Assembly (NCBI GenBank): GCA_020637985.1
Contig: JACKJK010000008.1
Span: 124,001-188,000, forward strand
Source of the DNA: Rhodobiaceae bacterium
GTDB taxonomy: Bacteria > Pseudomonadota > Alphaproteobacteria > Rhizobiales > Tepidamorphaceae
Length of the DNA stretch: 64,000 nt
Direction: 5' to 3'
The notes beneath the pieces are model-generated. The model was not told the origin of the DNA. It was given only the letters and a program-made list of their open reading frames with translations, and made no database searches. The position numbers were made by a program, and so were the translations under genes. Positions 56,757 to 64,000 of this stretch are shown here, one piece after another (position 1 is the first letter of the stretch; every line of letters starts with the position of its first letter).

Positions 56757-58649
56757 ATGGCGAGCGTGACGAGTATTCCGTTTCATAGTTCCGCGGGTGG
56801 CCTCCCCGGCATCGATTCCCTGCTGCACGCCTCGGCGCGCACCAACCCGGATGCCGCGCGTGAGCATCGCGTCTTCATTGCCTGCCATCTCGGCGCTGGC
56901 ATTGCCGCGCTCGCCGCCCTGCCGCTCTATCTTGTCTTCGCCCGCGCCGTCGATGGTCCGACCGCGGTGCTCGCGACCATGCTGACGCTGCCGCTCGGCT
57001 TCTCCCTCTACGTGATGCGCACCGGCGCGCTGGACCGCGCCCATGCATTGTCCATCGGCTCTGCCGCGGTGTTGCTGACAGCCCTGACCGCCATGACCGG
57101 CGGGTTGTTCTCCGGCGCGATCCCTGCGCTGGCGATCGTCCTCGGCCTGGGCTTTGCGCTCGGCAGCGCGCGCACGCGCGGCGTGGTGGTCGTCGTGACG
57201 GTGGGTGCGTTGATTGCCCTTGTCGCTGGCCATCAGGCGGGAATGGTTGTGGACACCGGCTCCGACGCGCTATTGCCGCTGCCAGCCTGGACGGCCGGGC
57301 TGCTCGTCGCCTTTCCGGCCATCCTGCATGCAATGGTCTGGATGGCATCGGCACGCGCCGCCCATGCCGAGTTTGCCCGTCTGGCCGAGGAGGAGGGCCT
57401 GCGCAACAAGCGCCTTCTCGACGCCGCCTGCGATCTCGTCACGCTTCACAACGGCGCCGGCAACCTCGTTTATGCGTCGCAGGCAACGACCCGCCTGTTG
57501 GGCGTCGAACCAACCGCCATCCGCGATGCCGGGCTGTTCAACCGCATCCACGTCGCCGACAGGCCGGCATTCCTGCGCCTTCTCGATGTCGCGCAGATGG
57601 GCAAGGAGACCGAGTCGGCCGACATACGCGTGCGCCTCGGCGATGCCGACGCCGACGGGCCGCGCTTCGGCTGGTTCGAGATGCGCTGCCGCGCCATGCC
57701 CGGCAGCCGCGACGTCATCGCCATCCTGCGCGAAACCGGCGAACGCAAGGCACACGAGGACGAACGCGACGCCGCGGTCGCCGAGGCACAGCGCGCCAAT
57801 GCCATGAAGACCCGTTTCCTGGCCAGCGTGAGCCACGAGCTGCGCACCCCGCTCAATGCCATCATCGGCTTTTCCGAGGTGCTGACGCAGGAGCTCTTCG
57901 GCGCCCTGGAGAACGATAAGTACCAGGAGTACGCCGAGCTGATCCTGCAAAGCGGCCGCCACCTGCTCGACGTCGTCAACGACATCCTCGACATGTCGAA
58001 GATCGAGGCCGGCAAGTTCGAGATCTTCCCCGAGCCGTTCCATCTGGAAAACGTCCTGCGCCAGAGCGCGGCGATGCTGGAGGGACGGGCCGGGGAAAAG
58101 GGCGTGCGCATCAACCTGGCAATCGAACCCCAGCTGCCGGAACTGAACGCCGACCAGCGCTCCTGCAAGCAGATCTGCCTGAACCTGCTGTCCAACGCGG
58201 TCAAGTTCACCCGCGAAAACACCGCCGAGGGCGAGGGAAGGGTGACCCTCAGCGCAATCCGGCGCGGCAGGTTCCTGGAAATCGCGGTGCGCGACAACGG
58301 CATCGGCATTGCGCCCGAAGATGTCGCGCATGTTGGCGAACCCTTCTACCAGGCGCACTCGACCTATGCCCGCAACTTCGAGGGTACCGGCCTTGGCCTC
58401 TCGGTGGTCCGCGGGCTGGTCGAGTTGCACGGCGGCCGGTTCGCGCTGGAAAGCACGCTGGGCCAGGGCACGACGGTCACTGTGGCATTGCCGATCGACG
58501 GACCTGAGGCCGGTGACGAGGAGGCGGAAGGCAAGACCGCGCACCTCACGCACCTCAAACCGCGGTCAGGCCCGGTGACGGCCGACCCACGCTGCACCGT
58601 CAGCGAGGATCTGGCGACAGTCGAGGAACTGGTGCGCAAGACGGCCTGA
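56757..58649 (+). CDS. divJ: Membrane PAS-domain sensor histidine kinase, DivJ-like
   Basis: A 630-residue kinase: about six membrane helices (residues 35-200), a PAS-like domain (about 215-330), and a HisKA domain with the phospho-acceptor H360 in SVSHELRTPLNAIIGFSEVL. The long spacer LFGALENDKYQEYAELILQS is typical of the PleC/DivJ family. The ATPase domain has NLLSNAVKFT, DNGIGI and GTGLGLSVV. The N-terminal PGIDSLLHASA resembles Rhizobiales DivJ. It would phosphorylate DivK and control the CtrA pathway. mucR lies 3.7 kb upstream, as I recall in other Rhizobiales. DivJ rather than another DivK-family kinase is inference. Confidence 0.75.
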   Translation: MASVTSIPFHSSAGGLPGIDSLLHASARTNPDAAREHRVFIACHLGAGIAALAALPLYLVFARAVDGPTAVLATMLTLPLGFSLYVMRTGALDRAHALSIGSAAVLLTALTAMTGGLFSGAIPALAIVLGLGFALGSARTRGVVVVVTVGALIALVAGHQAGMVVDTGSDALLPLPAWTAGLLVAFPAILHAMVWMASARAAHAEFARLAEEEGLRNKRLLDAACDLVTLHNGAGNLVYASQATTRLLGVEPTAIRDAGLFNRIHVADRPAFLRLLDVAQMGKETESADIRVRLGDADADGPRFGWFEMRCRAMPGSRDVIAILRETGERKAHEDERDAAVAEAQRANAMKTRFLASVSHELRTPLNAIIGFSEVLTQELFGALENDKYQEYAELILQSGRHLLDVVNDILDMSKIEAGKFEIFPEPFHLENVLRQSAAMLEGRAGEKGVRINLAIEPQLPELNADQRSCKQICLNLLSNAVKFTRENTAEGEGRVTLSAIRRGRFLEIAVRDNGIGIAPEDVAHVGEPFYQAHSTYARNFEGTGLGLSVVRGLVELHGGRFALESTLGQGTTVTVALPIDGPEAGDEEAEGKTAHLTHLKPRSGPVTADPRCTVSEDLATVEELVRKTA

Positions 58650-58665
58650 TATCTCGGCCGGCACG

Positions 58666-59661
58666 ATGGGACGCGAACAGATGATGGGCTATCCAAGCGA
58701 CATGGCAGACGACTGGGACATCGACGAGCGACAGGCTCCGGTGCGGATGAATTCGGCGGGCAGGGCGATGGCGGCCTTCACGCCGGCACGCGCCTTCGCC
58801 GTTCTCGCGGTCACCGCCTGGGCGGCGATCGGCTACAATGCCGCCTTCCGTCAGGCCGGGCCGCACCCTGCGCCGCTGTTTTCGGTTGGCGCCACGCGCA
58901 CAGGTATCGACGACGATGCGATCGCGGACCTGGCGCAGCCGGCGCGCACCGCGCCCGCCAATCCCTCCGGGCCGCTTCGCCAGGCAGCCGCCCCGGCTGG
59001 CATCGAGGCAGCGGAAATCGTTCGCGGCATCCAGGACGCGCTCAACCAGCGCGGCTATGATGTCGGTAGCGTCGACGGCGTGATCGGGCCGCGTACGCGC
59101 ACGGCGATCGCTGCGTTCGAGCGCGACGCCGGGCTTGCCGTGACCGGCGAGCCGAGCGCTGCCCTGCTGGCCCGTCTCAACCTGACGCCCGCACCCTCCA
59201 TGCCTGCGCCGCGCGACACCATGCGGGCGGATGTGCCCGCTCCGCATCGCCCGGCGCCGGCCCCGCAGACGGTCGCCACCGCGATCGAAGCCGCGCGTGC
59301 GCCGGTTGCCATACCCGCTGCCGCGCCGGCCCCCGAACCGGTTGGCGATCCATCGCGCAGTGTCAGGACGACGTCCTTCCGCATCGACGACCTGCTGGCA
59401 GGCACGGCGCCTGGCGGCGCTGATCCCGCACTCGCGCCGCGTCCCTCCATGCCGGTCGGAGACAGCCTCGTGCTCCAGGTGCAGAGCATTCTCGCCGACC
59501 TCGGCTATTCGCCGGGCAGGGTGGACGGTTTCTCCGGCCCGGACACGCGCCGGGCGATCGCCCGCTTCCGCGCCGACCGCGGCATGCAGCCGGGAGAGGC
59601 CATAACCGCCGATCTCCTCGCCGAGCTCGCCGGCATTTCCGGGGTCGCGATCCAGCGCTAG
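58666..59661 (+). CDS. Membrane-anchored protein with two peptidoglycan-binding domains
   Basis: A 331-residue protein. One membrane helix (about residues 41-58) anchors a periplasmic part with two PG_binding_1 domains, at about 118-170 (ALNQRGYDVGSVDGVIGPRTRTAI) and 272-325 (ILADLGYSPGRVDGFSGPDTRRAI), separated by a Pro/Ala-rich linker. Each has the typical DGxxGPxTRxAIxxF motif. It follows the DivJ-like kinase by 16 bp and is probably in the same operon, which suggests a role at the cell wall or division site (inference). Confidence 0.87.
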   Translation: MGREQMMGYPSDMADDWDIDERQAPVRMNSAGRAMAAFTPARAFAVLAVTAWAAIGYNAAFRQAGPHPAPLFSVGATRTGIDDDAIADLAQPARTAPANPSGPLRQAAAPAGIEAAEIVRGIQDALNQRGYDVGSVDGVIGPRTRTAIAAFERDAGLAVTGEPSAALLARLNLTPAPSMPAPRDTMRADVPAPHRPAPAPQTVATAIEAARAPVAIPAAAPAPEPVGDPSRSVRTTSFRIDDLLAGTAPGGADPALAPRPSMPVGDSLVLQVQSILADLGYSPGRVDGFSGPDTRRAIARFRADRGMQPGEAITADLLAELAGISGVAIQR

Positions 59662-59705
59662 ACTGCCTGTCTTGCCCGGGTTTCCGCTGGTCTGCGGGGA
59701 ATGCC

Positions 59706-60059
59706 ATGCGACTACGCAGCGACATATGGGTCTCCGCCTATATCCGCCGGGTCAACCTGGAGGGCGCCTTCGCCGCGTTGCAAAGGCGTGGTGCAGCGGA
59801 AGCCGGCGCGATCTGCATCACCGTGGAAGGACCTGACGGCACCTTCGACCTTTATGTGCCAGCCCCCCAGTCGCTCGTCGCAGACGACGTGACGGATCGC
59901 CGCTTCCGCAGGCATCCCGCCTCCGCTCCGCTCGATGCGCCGGCAATCGCCGCCATCCTCGAGCGCGAGACGCGCTTTGATCCGGATATCTGGATTGTCG
60001 CCGTCGAGGACCGCGGCCGCCGCAGCTTCCTGGAAGACGTTGTCGACGGTGACGCCTGA
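59706..60059 (+). CDS. DUF1491 family protein
   Basis: A 117-residue small cytoplasmic protein with the conserved DUF1491 pattern: MRLRSDIWVSAYIRR, AAEAGAICITVE, VTDRRFRRH and ERETRFDPDIWIVAVEDR. The family is nearly restricted to Alphaproteobacteria and its function is unknown. It follows the peptidoglycan-binding protein gene by 44 bp on the same strand. Confidence 0.88.
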   Translation: MRLRSDIWVSAYIRRVNLEGAFAALQRRGAAEAGAICITVEGPDGTFDLYVPAPQSLVADDVTDRRFRRHPASAPLDAPAIAAILERETRFDPDIWIVAVEDRGRRSFLEDVVDGDA

Positions 60060-60068
60060 GAGGGCGGG

Positions 60069-61214
60069 TCAGGACGCGTGAAGCGGCACGGCCTGGTCGG
60101 TCTTGCGCCGCATGGGCACTCCTGCGGCGCGCCCCTGGCCCGGCTGCTGCTGGCGTTGCCCCTGGGCAACCGTGCCGTCATGGCGCTGCAAGCCTGTCTG
60201 CGTGTCGCACGGCTTGCCGCACATCGCCTGCAACAGGCGTCCGGCTCGGCCCTTGTCGAGAGCGGCGAAGTCTTGCAGCAGGCGCTCGCGCACCGCGGCA
60301 TCTTGCGGCACCAGCAGGTTGACCAGAGCCTTCGCGGCATCGCCCTCCGTCCCAAGCGCTGCCAGCGCGACAACCAGAGGCTCGCCAGCGGGGTCGGCCA
60401 GGATGCGCGCGGCATGCGCGCGCGGAACGCCAGCGGCGCGTGCCAGCGCGGCTATCAGGTCCTCGACACGCCGGGCGCGTGCGAGCTGGACCAGGGCAGG
60501 GCCGACTTTCGGCGCGAGTGGTCCGAATTTCTGCGCGAGGCCGTGAATTGCAGCCGCGGGCTTGCGCGCCATCACGGCAAGAACGGCCTGGCGGGCGTCG
60601 GCGTCGCCGGTCCAGAACAACTGTGCCAGCGTCTTGTCGGGAAGAACCGTCGCCGCGCGTGGCGCCGCGTGCGCGCGCGCGTCCTGGCCAGACGGTTTGC
60701 CCGCGCGGCGGGCTTCGAGCGTCGAGATCTGGTCGGGTTCCATGGCGGCCCTGTGCGTGCGTTCCAGCGCAGCATCGGTATCTGCGTCGCCCCTTGCGAG
60801 CAAGGCGTCGATGACTGTTGCGGGAAGGCTTTCGCGCCGGCAGATCGCCAGACAGTGCGCCAGCGAGTGGTCGCTGACGATTCGCACAAGATCCCCTTCG
60901 CTGAGGCTTTCGCAACGCTCCAGGACGTCTTGCGCCACCTCTATGGCATCGTCGGCCAGGGCATGGGCCAGCGCTTGCGGCAAATGCGGGCTGTCGGCCA
61001 GCACTTGCGCCACCAACGCGCGCGTTCGCAGGTCGACATAGGGCAGCATGGCCAGCGCGATGGCCGGGAAATGCCGCAATTCCGGACGTGTTTCCCGGCC
61101 GGAGTTGGCGGCGAAATCCTCGGCGAGGCCGATCAGCGTGTCTGCACGGGCATTTCCGGTCTTGGGCTGGCGGTGACGGGTGGGTCGCGGTTCGGAGGTG
61201 TGCTGGCGCGCCAT
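60069..61214 (-). CDS. DUF2336 domain-containing protein
   Basis: A 381-residue, entirely helical, HEAT-like repeat protein. Segments such as RTRALVAQVLADSPHLPQALAHALADD and SEGDLVRIVSDHSLAHCLAIC match DUF2336, an alphaproteobacterial family of unknown function. The C-terminus is Gln/Arg-rich and low-complexity (about 340-381). It ends 9 bp from the convergent DUF1491 stop. Confidence 0.82.
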   Translation of the reverse strand: MARQHTSEPRPTRHRQPKTGNARADTLIGLAEDFAANSGRETRPELRHFPAIALAMLPYVDLRTRALVAQVLADSPHLPQALAHALADDAIEVAQDVLERCESLSEGDLVRIVSDHSLAHCLAICRRESLPATVIDALLARGDADTDAALERTHRAAMEPDQISTLEARRAGKPSGQDARAHAAPRAATVLPDKTLAQLFWTGDADARQAVLAVMARKPAAAIHGLAQKFGPLAPKVGPALVQLARARRVEDLIAALARAAGVPRAHAARILADPAGEPLVVALAALGTEGDAAKALVNLLVPQDAAVRERLLQDFAALDKGRAGRLLQAMCGKPCDTQTGLQRHDGTVAQGQRQQQPGQGRAAGVPMRRKTDQAVPLHAS

Positions 61215-61367
61215 GTCGTGTCGTCCCTGCGCGATGCTTGTCGGTGAAAGACCCTACGTCCGGCTTCGTTAGCGAAGTGTTAACCCTACCCAATCCCTAA
61301 TGCGTTATTGCGGCGCCGATCTTTCTGGCTGCAACGGTTGGCGCTTGAGTGCGCCCGGAGAAGGGCA

Positions 61368-61565
61368 ATGACCACGATCATTGATTTTTCGGCATATGCA
61401 GGCCGGGTCGAGCGCCCGGTTGCCGACACGGACCCAGGTTTTCGAACGGGGGAGGTAATCATCTTTCCCGGCGTGCGAATCGACTACGACGCGGCGCCAT
61501 ACGAGGACACGCCTCACGGTCCCTCGCATTCGCCGAGCAGGGCACGTCGCAGGCGCGACGCGTGA
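61368..61565 (+). CDS. Small protein with basic C-terminus
   Basis: A 65-residue protein, MTTIIDFSAYAGRVERP to a strongly basic end (SRARRRRDA). I do not recognise it. The ribosome-binding site GGAGAAGG and the one-base overlap of its TGA with the next ATG support real translation. A TTAACC motif at 61279-61284, about 85 bp upstream, may belong to its promoter. Confidence 0.62.
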   Translation: MTTIIDFSAYAGRVERPVADTDPGFRTGEVIIFPGVRIDYDAAPYEDTPHGPSHSPSRARRRRDA

Positions 61566-62428
61566 TGCCGCTACAGGCGATCAGGGACACCCGGAAGACG
61601 GGTTCCGGGAGCGGTCGTGCGGCCGCCACATACATCGTTCCACTGGCGCTTACTTTCGCCCTCTGGCCCCCCGCCGCGCAAGCTGGCGGGCGCCTGGGTG
61701 ATTTCGGCCGGCCGGAACCCTCCATCGTAACCGACCATATCCTGCCCTGGCTTGGCGGCAAGCTGGCCGCCAGACGCGGCGAGCCGGTCTCTGCGTTCCA
61801 GCTGACCGACCACGAGATGGAACTGCGCGCGCGCGCCTATTATCTATTCATGCCGAGCCACCGCGTGCGCTTCTTTGCCCGCCATCGCGCCGAACTCGTT
61901 CGCGCCCGCGTCTGGCCGGACGAGAAGTACCAGGTCGATCCGACCCGCTACTACGACGCCCTGCGTGCGCAAGGCTTCATCTCTTCAGCGGCCCGCTACA
62001 ACGCCATCGAGCAATCCGTGCGCGCCGATCTCGGCCTTATCGAACCCTTCATGGTGGAGGTGGAGCGGGTCTACGCCGACGACCGCCGTCGCATGGAAGC
62101 CCTTGCGCGGGCAAGCGTCGCGTCGCCCGACGTGTCCGCCAGCGCAGAAGCTCGCATCTATGAGAACCGCCGCGTTGTCGACTGGGCGATCGTCGCCATG
62201 CAATGGCGCGTCGAGGCCTATTCCTACGCGCTGGAGGCAACCAGCATCGAGACCCCGTCGATCCGCGCGGTCGACGTCGAGATGGCCCTCAAGCGGCTCG
62301 CCGCCGCCGTCGACATCATGACCGCGAGTGTCGATCGCCTCGAAGGCGACGGCATGCCGCCGGCACCCAGCGAAGGGTCATCGGCCGACAGGCCGCTGGA
62401 TCTCATCGGCCCCGTCTACAAGCGGTAA
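61565..62428 (+). CDS. Exported helical hypothetical protein
   Basis: A 287-residue protein with a signal-like segment (VPLALTFALWPPAAQAGG, about residues 24-41) and a mature part that is mostly helical and charged (RVRFFARHRAELVRARVWPDEKY; ERVYADDRRRMEALA). No known domain was recognised. Its ATG overlaps the stop of the preceding 65-residue gene (TGATG), so the two are coupled. It is probably periplasmic. Confidence 0.72.
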   Translation: MPLQAIRDTRKTGSGSGRAAATYIVPLALTFALWPPAAQAGGRLGDFGRPEPSIVTDHILPWLGGKLAARRGEPVSAFQLTDHEMELRARAYYLFMPSHRVRFFARHRAELVRARVWPDEKYQVDPTRYYDALRAQGFISSAARYNAIEQSVRADLGLIEPFMVEVERVYADDRRRMEALARASVASPDVSASAEARIYENRRVVDWAIVAMQWRVEAYSYALEATSIETPSIRAVDVEMALKRLAAAVDIMTASVDRLEGDGMPPAPSEGSSADRPLDLIGPVYKR

Positions 62429-62525
62429 GGCCGCCACAGCGCGGCCGCCGGCCACCCCGGCATGCCCCGCCACCGGACGTTGACCTCGCATCCTCAGGCC
62501 TGCCGCCATTGCGGTGTCACGGAAA

Positions 62526-63089
62526 TCAGCTTGCCTTTGCCGGCTCCGCCGCCGGTGCGCAGACGGTCGCCCGCAGCGCCTCGACGACGCCCGGCCGCAA
62601 GCTCGGCGTCTGCGCCAGGGCACGGATGATGATGTAGCCCTGCGTGAAGGGGACGGACAGCTGGACGATGTCGCTCGGTCCGGCGTCCGGGTTGACGGTC
62701 AGTTCCCGCGTCTGGCCGGGGTCGCGCAATTCGAGGGAGAGCTTTCCGTCGATGGCCGCTGCGTGCGTCAGCCCGTAGAAATAGGCCCCGTTGGCGCGGT
62801 GGATCGAGAAGGCCCAGTAGGGGCTGTCGAGGTTGGCCTCGATGCGCAGCGGCCCGCCCTGGAGATCGAACCGGCAGACCCCGATCGGCAGATAGGGATC
62901 GAGGAACGGTGGCCGCAGCGCGGCCGTCTCCGCCGATTCGAGCAATGCCACCTTGTTGTCGGGTGCGTTCTGGTAGAGCACGCCGAACGCGCTCGCCGGA
63001 GCAAGGCGCGGGATCCACAGGATCACCGCGATATGAACGGCGGCGGCCATCAGCAGCAGCGCGACGGCCCAAAGGGCGATGCGGATCAT
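62526..63089 (-). CDS. DUF1254-type membrane-anchored protein
   Basis: A 187-residue protein with an N-terminal membrane helix (MIRIALWAVALLLMAAAVHI) and a beta-rich periplasmic part with GVCRFDLQGGPLRIEANLDSPYWAFSIHRANG. It forms a pair with the DUF1214-type gene upstream on the same strand: its ATG overlaps that stop (ATGA). In Rhizobiales these two families usually sit together. Function unknown. Confidence 0.75.
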   Translation of the reverse strand: MIRIALWAVALLLMAAAVHIAVILWIPRLAPASAFGVLYQNAPDNKVALLESAETAALRPPFLDPYLPIGVCRFDLQGGPLRIEANLDSPYWAFSIHRANGAYFYGLTHAAAIDGKLSLELRDPGQTRELTVNPDAGPSDIVQLSVPFTQGYIIIRALAQTPSLRPGVVEALRATVCAPAAEPAKAS

Positions 63090-63664
63090 CGGCACGCCCC
63101 CCTGACGATTCGCGGCAGTTCCGCCCCTTCGAAGTCGTCTCCCAGCGCGACAGGGGTGTCATAGAAGCGCAGGAAGATGCGCAGGTCCGTCGCTTGTGGA
63201 AGCGGAATCCAGTTTCCCGGCTGCGGTTCCCCCGACAACGCCACCTCGAAGGTTCCGTCCGCCCGGTAGATCACTTCGCTGCTCGAGAACCCTGGCCTGT
63301 GCGAGGGGTTGTCGATCGTGACGCGGGTCTTCGCGTCGAAGACCACCAGGGTCCACCATTGCGCCGGTGGCGCCTTGCCGAAGATGCGGTAGGAGCAATT
63401 GCCCGAAAGCGCGTTTCCGTCGTCGTCGCTTGCCGCGGAAAAGGCGATCGACTGGCCGCCCACCAGCGGCAGCTCGCCCGACCGCGCGAAGGTCGCCTCG
63501 GTATACGGGTCGGCGTCCGGCAGGCCCGCCTGCGCCCAGGCGACCCAGCTGCCGCGCTTGATGGCCTCGAAGCCGATGCCGCGATCGACCGCATGGAATG
63601 CCGACCACAGGCCGAGCGCCAGCGCCAGCAGCGAAACGACGATCAGTTGCAGAAAGAACAGCAT
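63086..63664 (-). CDS. DUF1214 domain-containing membrane-anchored protein
   Basis: A 192-residue protein with one N-terminal membrane helix (LFFLQLIVVSLLALALGLWSAF) and a periplasmic DUF1214-like beta domain: ADPYTEATFARSGELPLVGGQSI, CSYRIFGKAPPAQWWTLVVFD and EPQPGNWIPLPQATDLRIFLRFYD. It is the first gene of the coupled two-gene unit with the DUF1254-type gene. Function unknown; an envelope location is likely. Confidence 0.82.
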   Translation of the reverse strand: MLFFLQLIVVSLLALALGLWSAFHAVDRGIGFEAIKRGSWVAWAQAGLPDADPYTEATFARSGELPLVGGQSIAFSAASDDDGNALSGNCSYRIFGKAPPAQWWTLVVFDAKTRVTIDNPSHRPGFSSSEVIYRADGTFEVALSGEPQPGNWIPLPQATDLRIFLRFYDTPVALGDDFEGAELPRIVRGACR

Positions 63665-63844
63665 GCCTGTGTCACGGTACCGGGGTCACGATGTCGGATG
63701 TCGCAACACCGGCCCCGGCATGCCCCCAGCACCGGAACCCTCGTTGCACGTCTTCCGCCGCAAGCGCGCAGACTTCACGAAAGCTGAATGAACGGTGCCA
63801 GCGCAGCCGTGTCAATGGCGCGCGCACGGTTTGCGAAATCCCCG

Positions 63845-64000
63845 TCAGCGTGCGCCCGAGGCAGCCTGCGGATCGACCGCGGACACCTGGTCGTTGCGCG
63901 TCTGCGGCTGCTTGTTGAACCGTGGCGCGTTTCCCAGCGCCTCGGCGATCTCGCGCAACACCACGGCTGCTTCCTTGGTCAGCGTTGGCGCACGCAGCGT
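63845..64000 (-). CDS. C-terminal 51 residues of an unidentified protein (5' end beyond the window)
   Basis: An open frame runs from the right edge (TLRAPTLTKEAAVVLREIAE) to a TGA at 63845-63847. The end is hydrophilic, with Gln/Asn-rich residues (RFNKQPQTRNDQVSAVDPQ). The helix AAVVLREIAEALGN looks like real protein. Too little is present to assign a family. Confidence 0.5.
   Translation of the reverse strand, partial: TLRAPTLTKEAAVVLREIAEALGNAPRFNKQPQTRNDQVSAVDPQAASGAR

Overview
The window is a GC-rich stretch of an alphaproteobacterial chromosome, most likely a member of the Rhizobiales (Hyphomicrobiales). The case rests on a Ros/MucR zinc-finger regulator with a DivJ-like kinase nearby, a Rhizobium etli-type asparaginase, DUF1491, DUF2336, DUF5330 and DUF6456 proteins, a methylmalonyl-CoA mutase with MeaB, and short palindromic intergenic elements of the kind common in this order. 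No rRNA, tRNA, CRISPR array, insertion sequence or prophage was seen.

Region 1 (1-16.6 kb) is a secretion island. A giant minus-strand gene (at least 3,695 codons, C-terminus beyond the left edge) encodes a modular, calcium-binding exported protein: FecR-like N-terminus, Gly/Glu-rich linker, cadherin/VCBS-like domains, two different FG-GAP beta-propeller blocks and a long RTX section. Divergent from it lie the three parts of a type I secretion system: a TolC-like channel, a LapB/HlyB-type ABC transporter with a degenerate C39 domain, and an HlyD-type adaptor.

Region 2 (16.7-32.6 kb) is metabolic and envelope genes: a ThDP-dependent IlvB-like enzyme with a zinc-type asparaginase, a five-copy 53-bp tandem repeat, a cytochrome c, a VWA protein with five C-terminal repeats, a thiolase, a Tat-exported beta-helix protein, an Fe/Mn superoxide dismutase, a DUF2892 membrane protein with an operator-like leader, a class IV aminotransferase, cytochrome c' and a diheme cytochrome c, an M20 peptidase and a HerA-like ATPase.

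Region 3 (32.6-45.0 kb) centres on propionate metabolism: mutA, mutB and meaB. An AT-richer GIY-YIG gene and four small membrane or exported proteins lie between mutB and meaB. Pyroglutamyl peptidase, a glutaryl-CoA dehydrogenase, an outer-membrane barrel protein and msrB follow.

Region 4 (45.2-52.7 kb) is a ten-gene cation/proton antiporter operon in the order E-F-G-(MbhD/E-like)-B-C-D-D-small-D. The order resembles the antiporter half of archaeal Mbh/Mbs complexes rather than a classical mrpABCDEFG operon. It has three NuoL/M-type subunits and an unrecognised 87-residue, two-helix subunit.

Region 5 (52.7-64 kb) is a regulatory and cell-cycle neighbourhood: mucR with a structured AT-rich leader, a DnaA domain IV-only protein, a DUF6456 gene with no ordinary start codon, SufE, DUF5330, a DivJ-like histidine kinase, a peptidoglycan-binding-domain protein, DUF1491, DUF2336, and a DUF1214/DUF1254-type pair at the right edge.

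The best candidates for something under-described are the giant two-propeller secreted protein, the Mbh-like antiporter with its extra small subunit, the DnaA-IV/DUF6456 pair with its start-codon anomaly, and the 53-bp palindromic tandem array.
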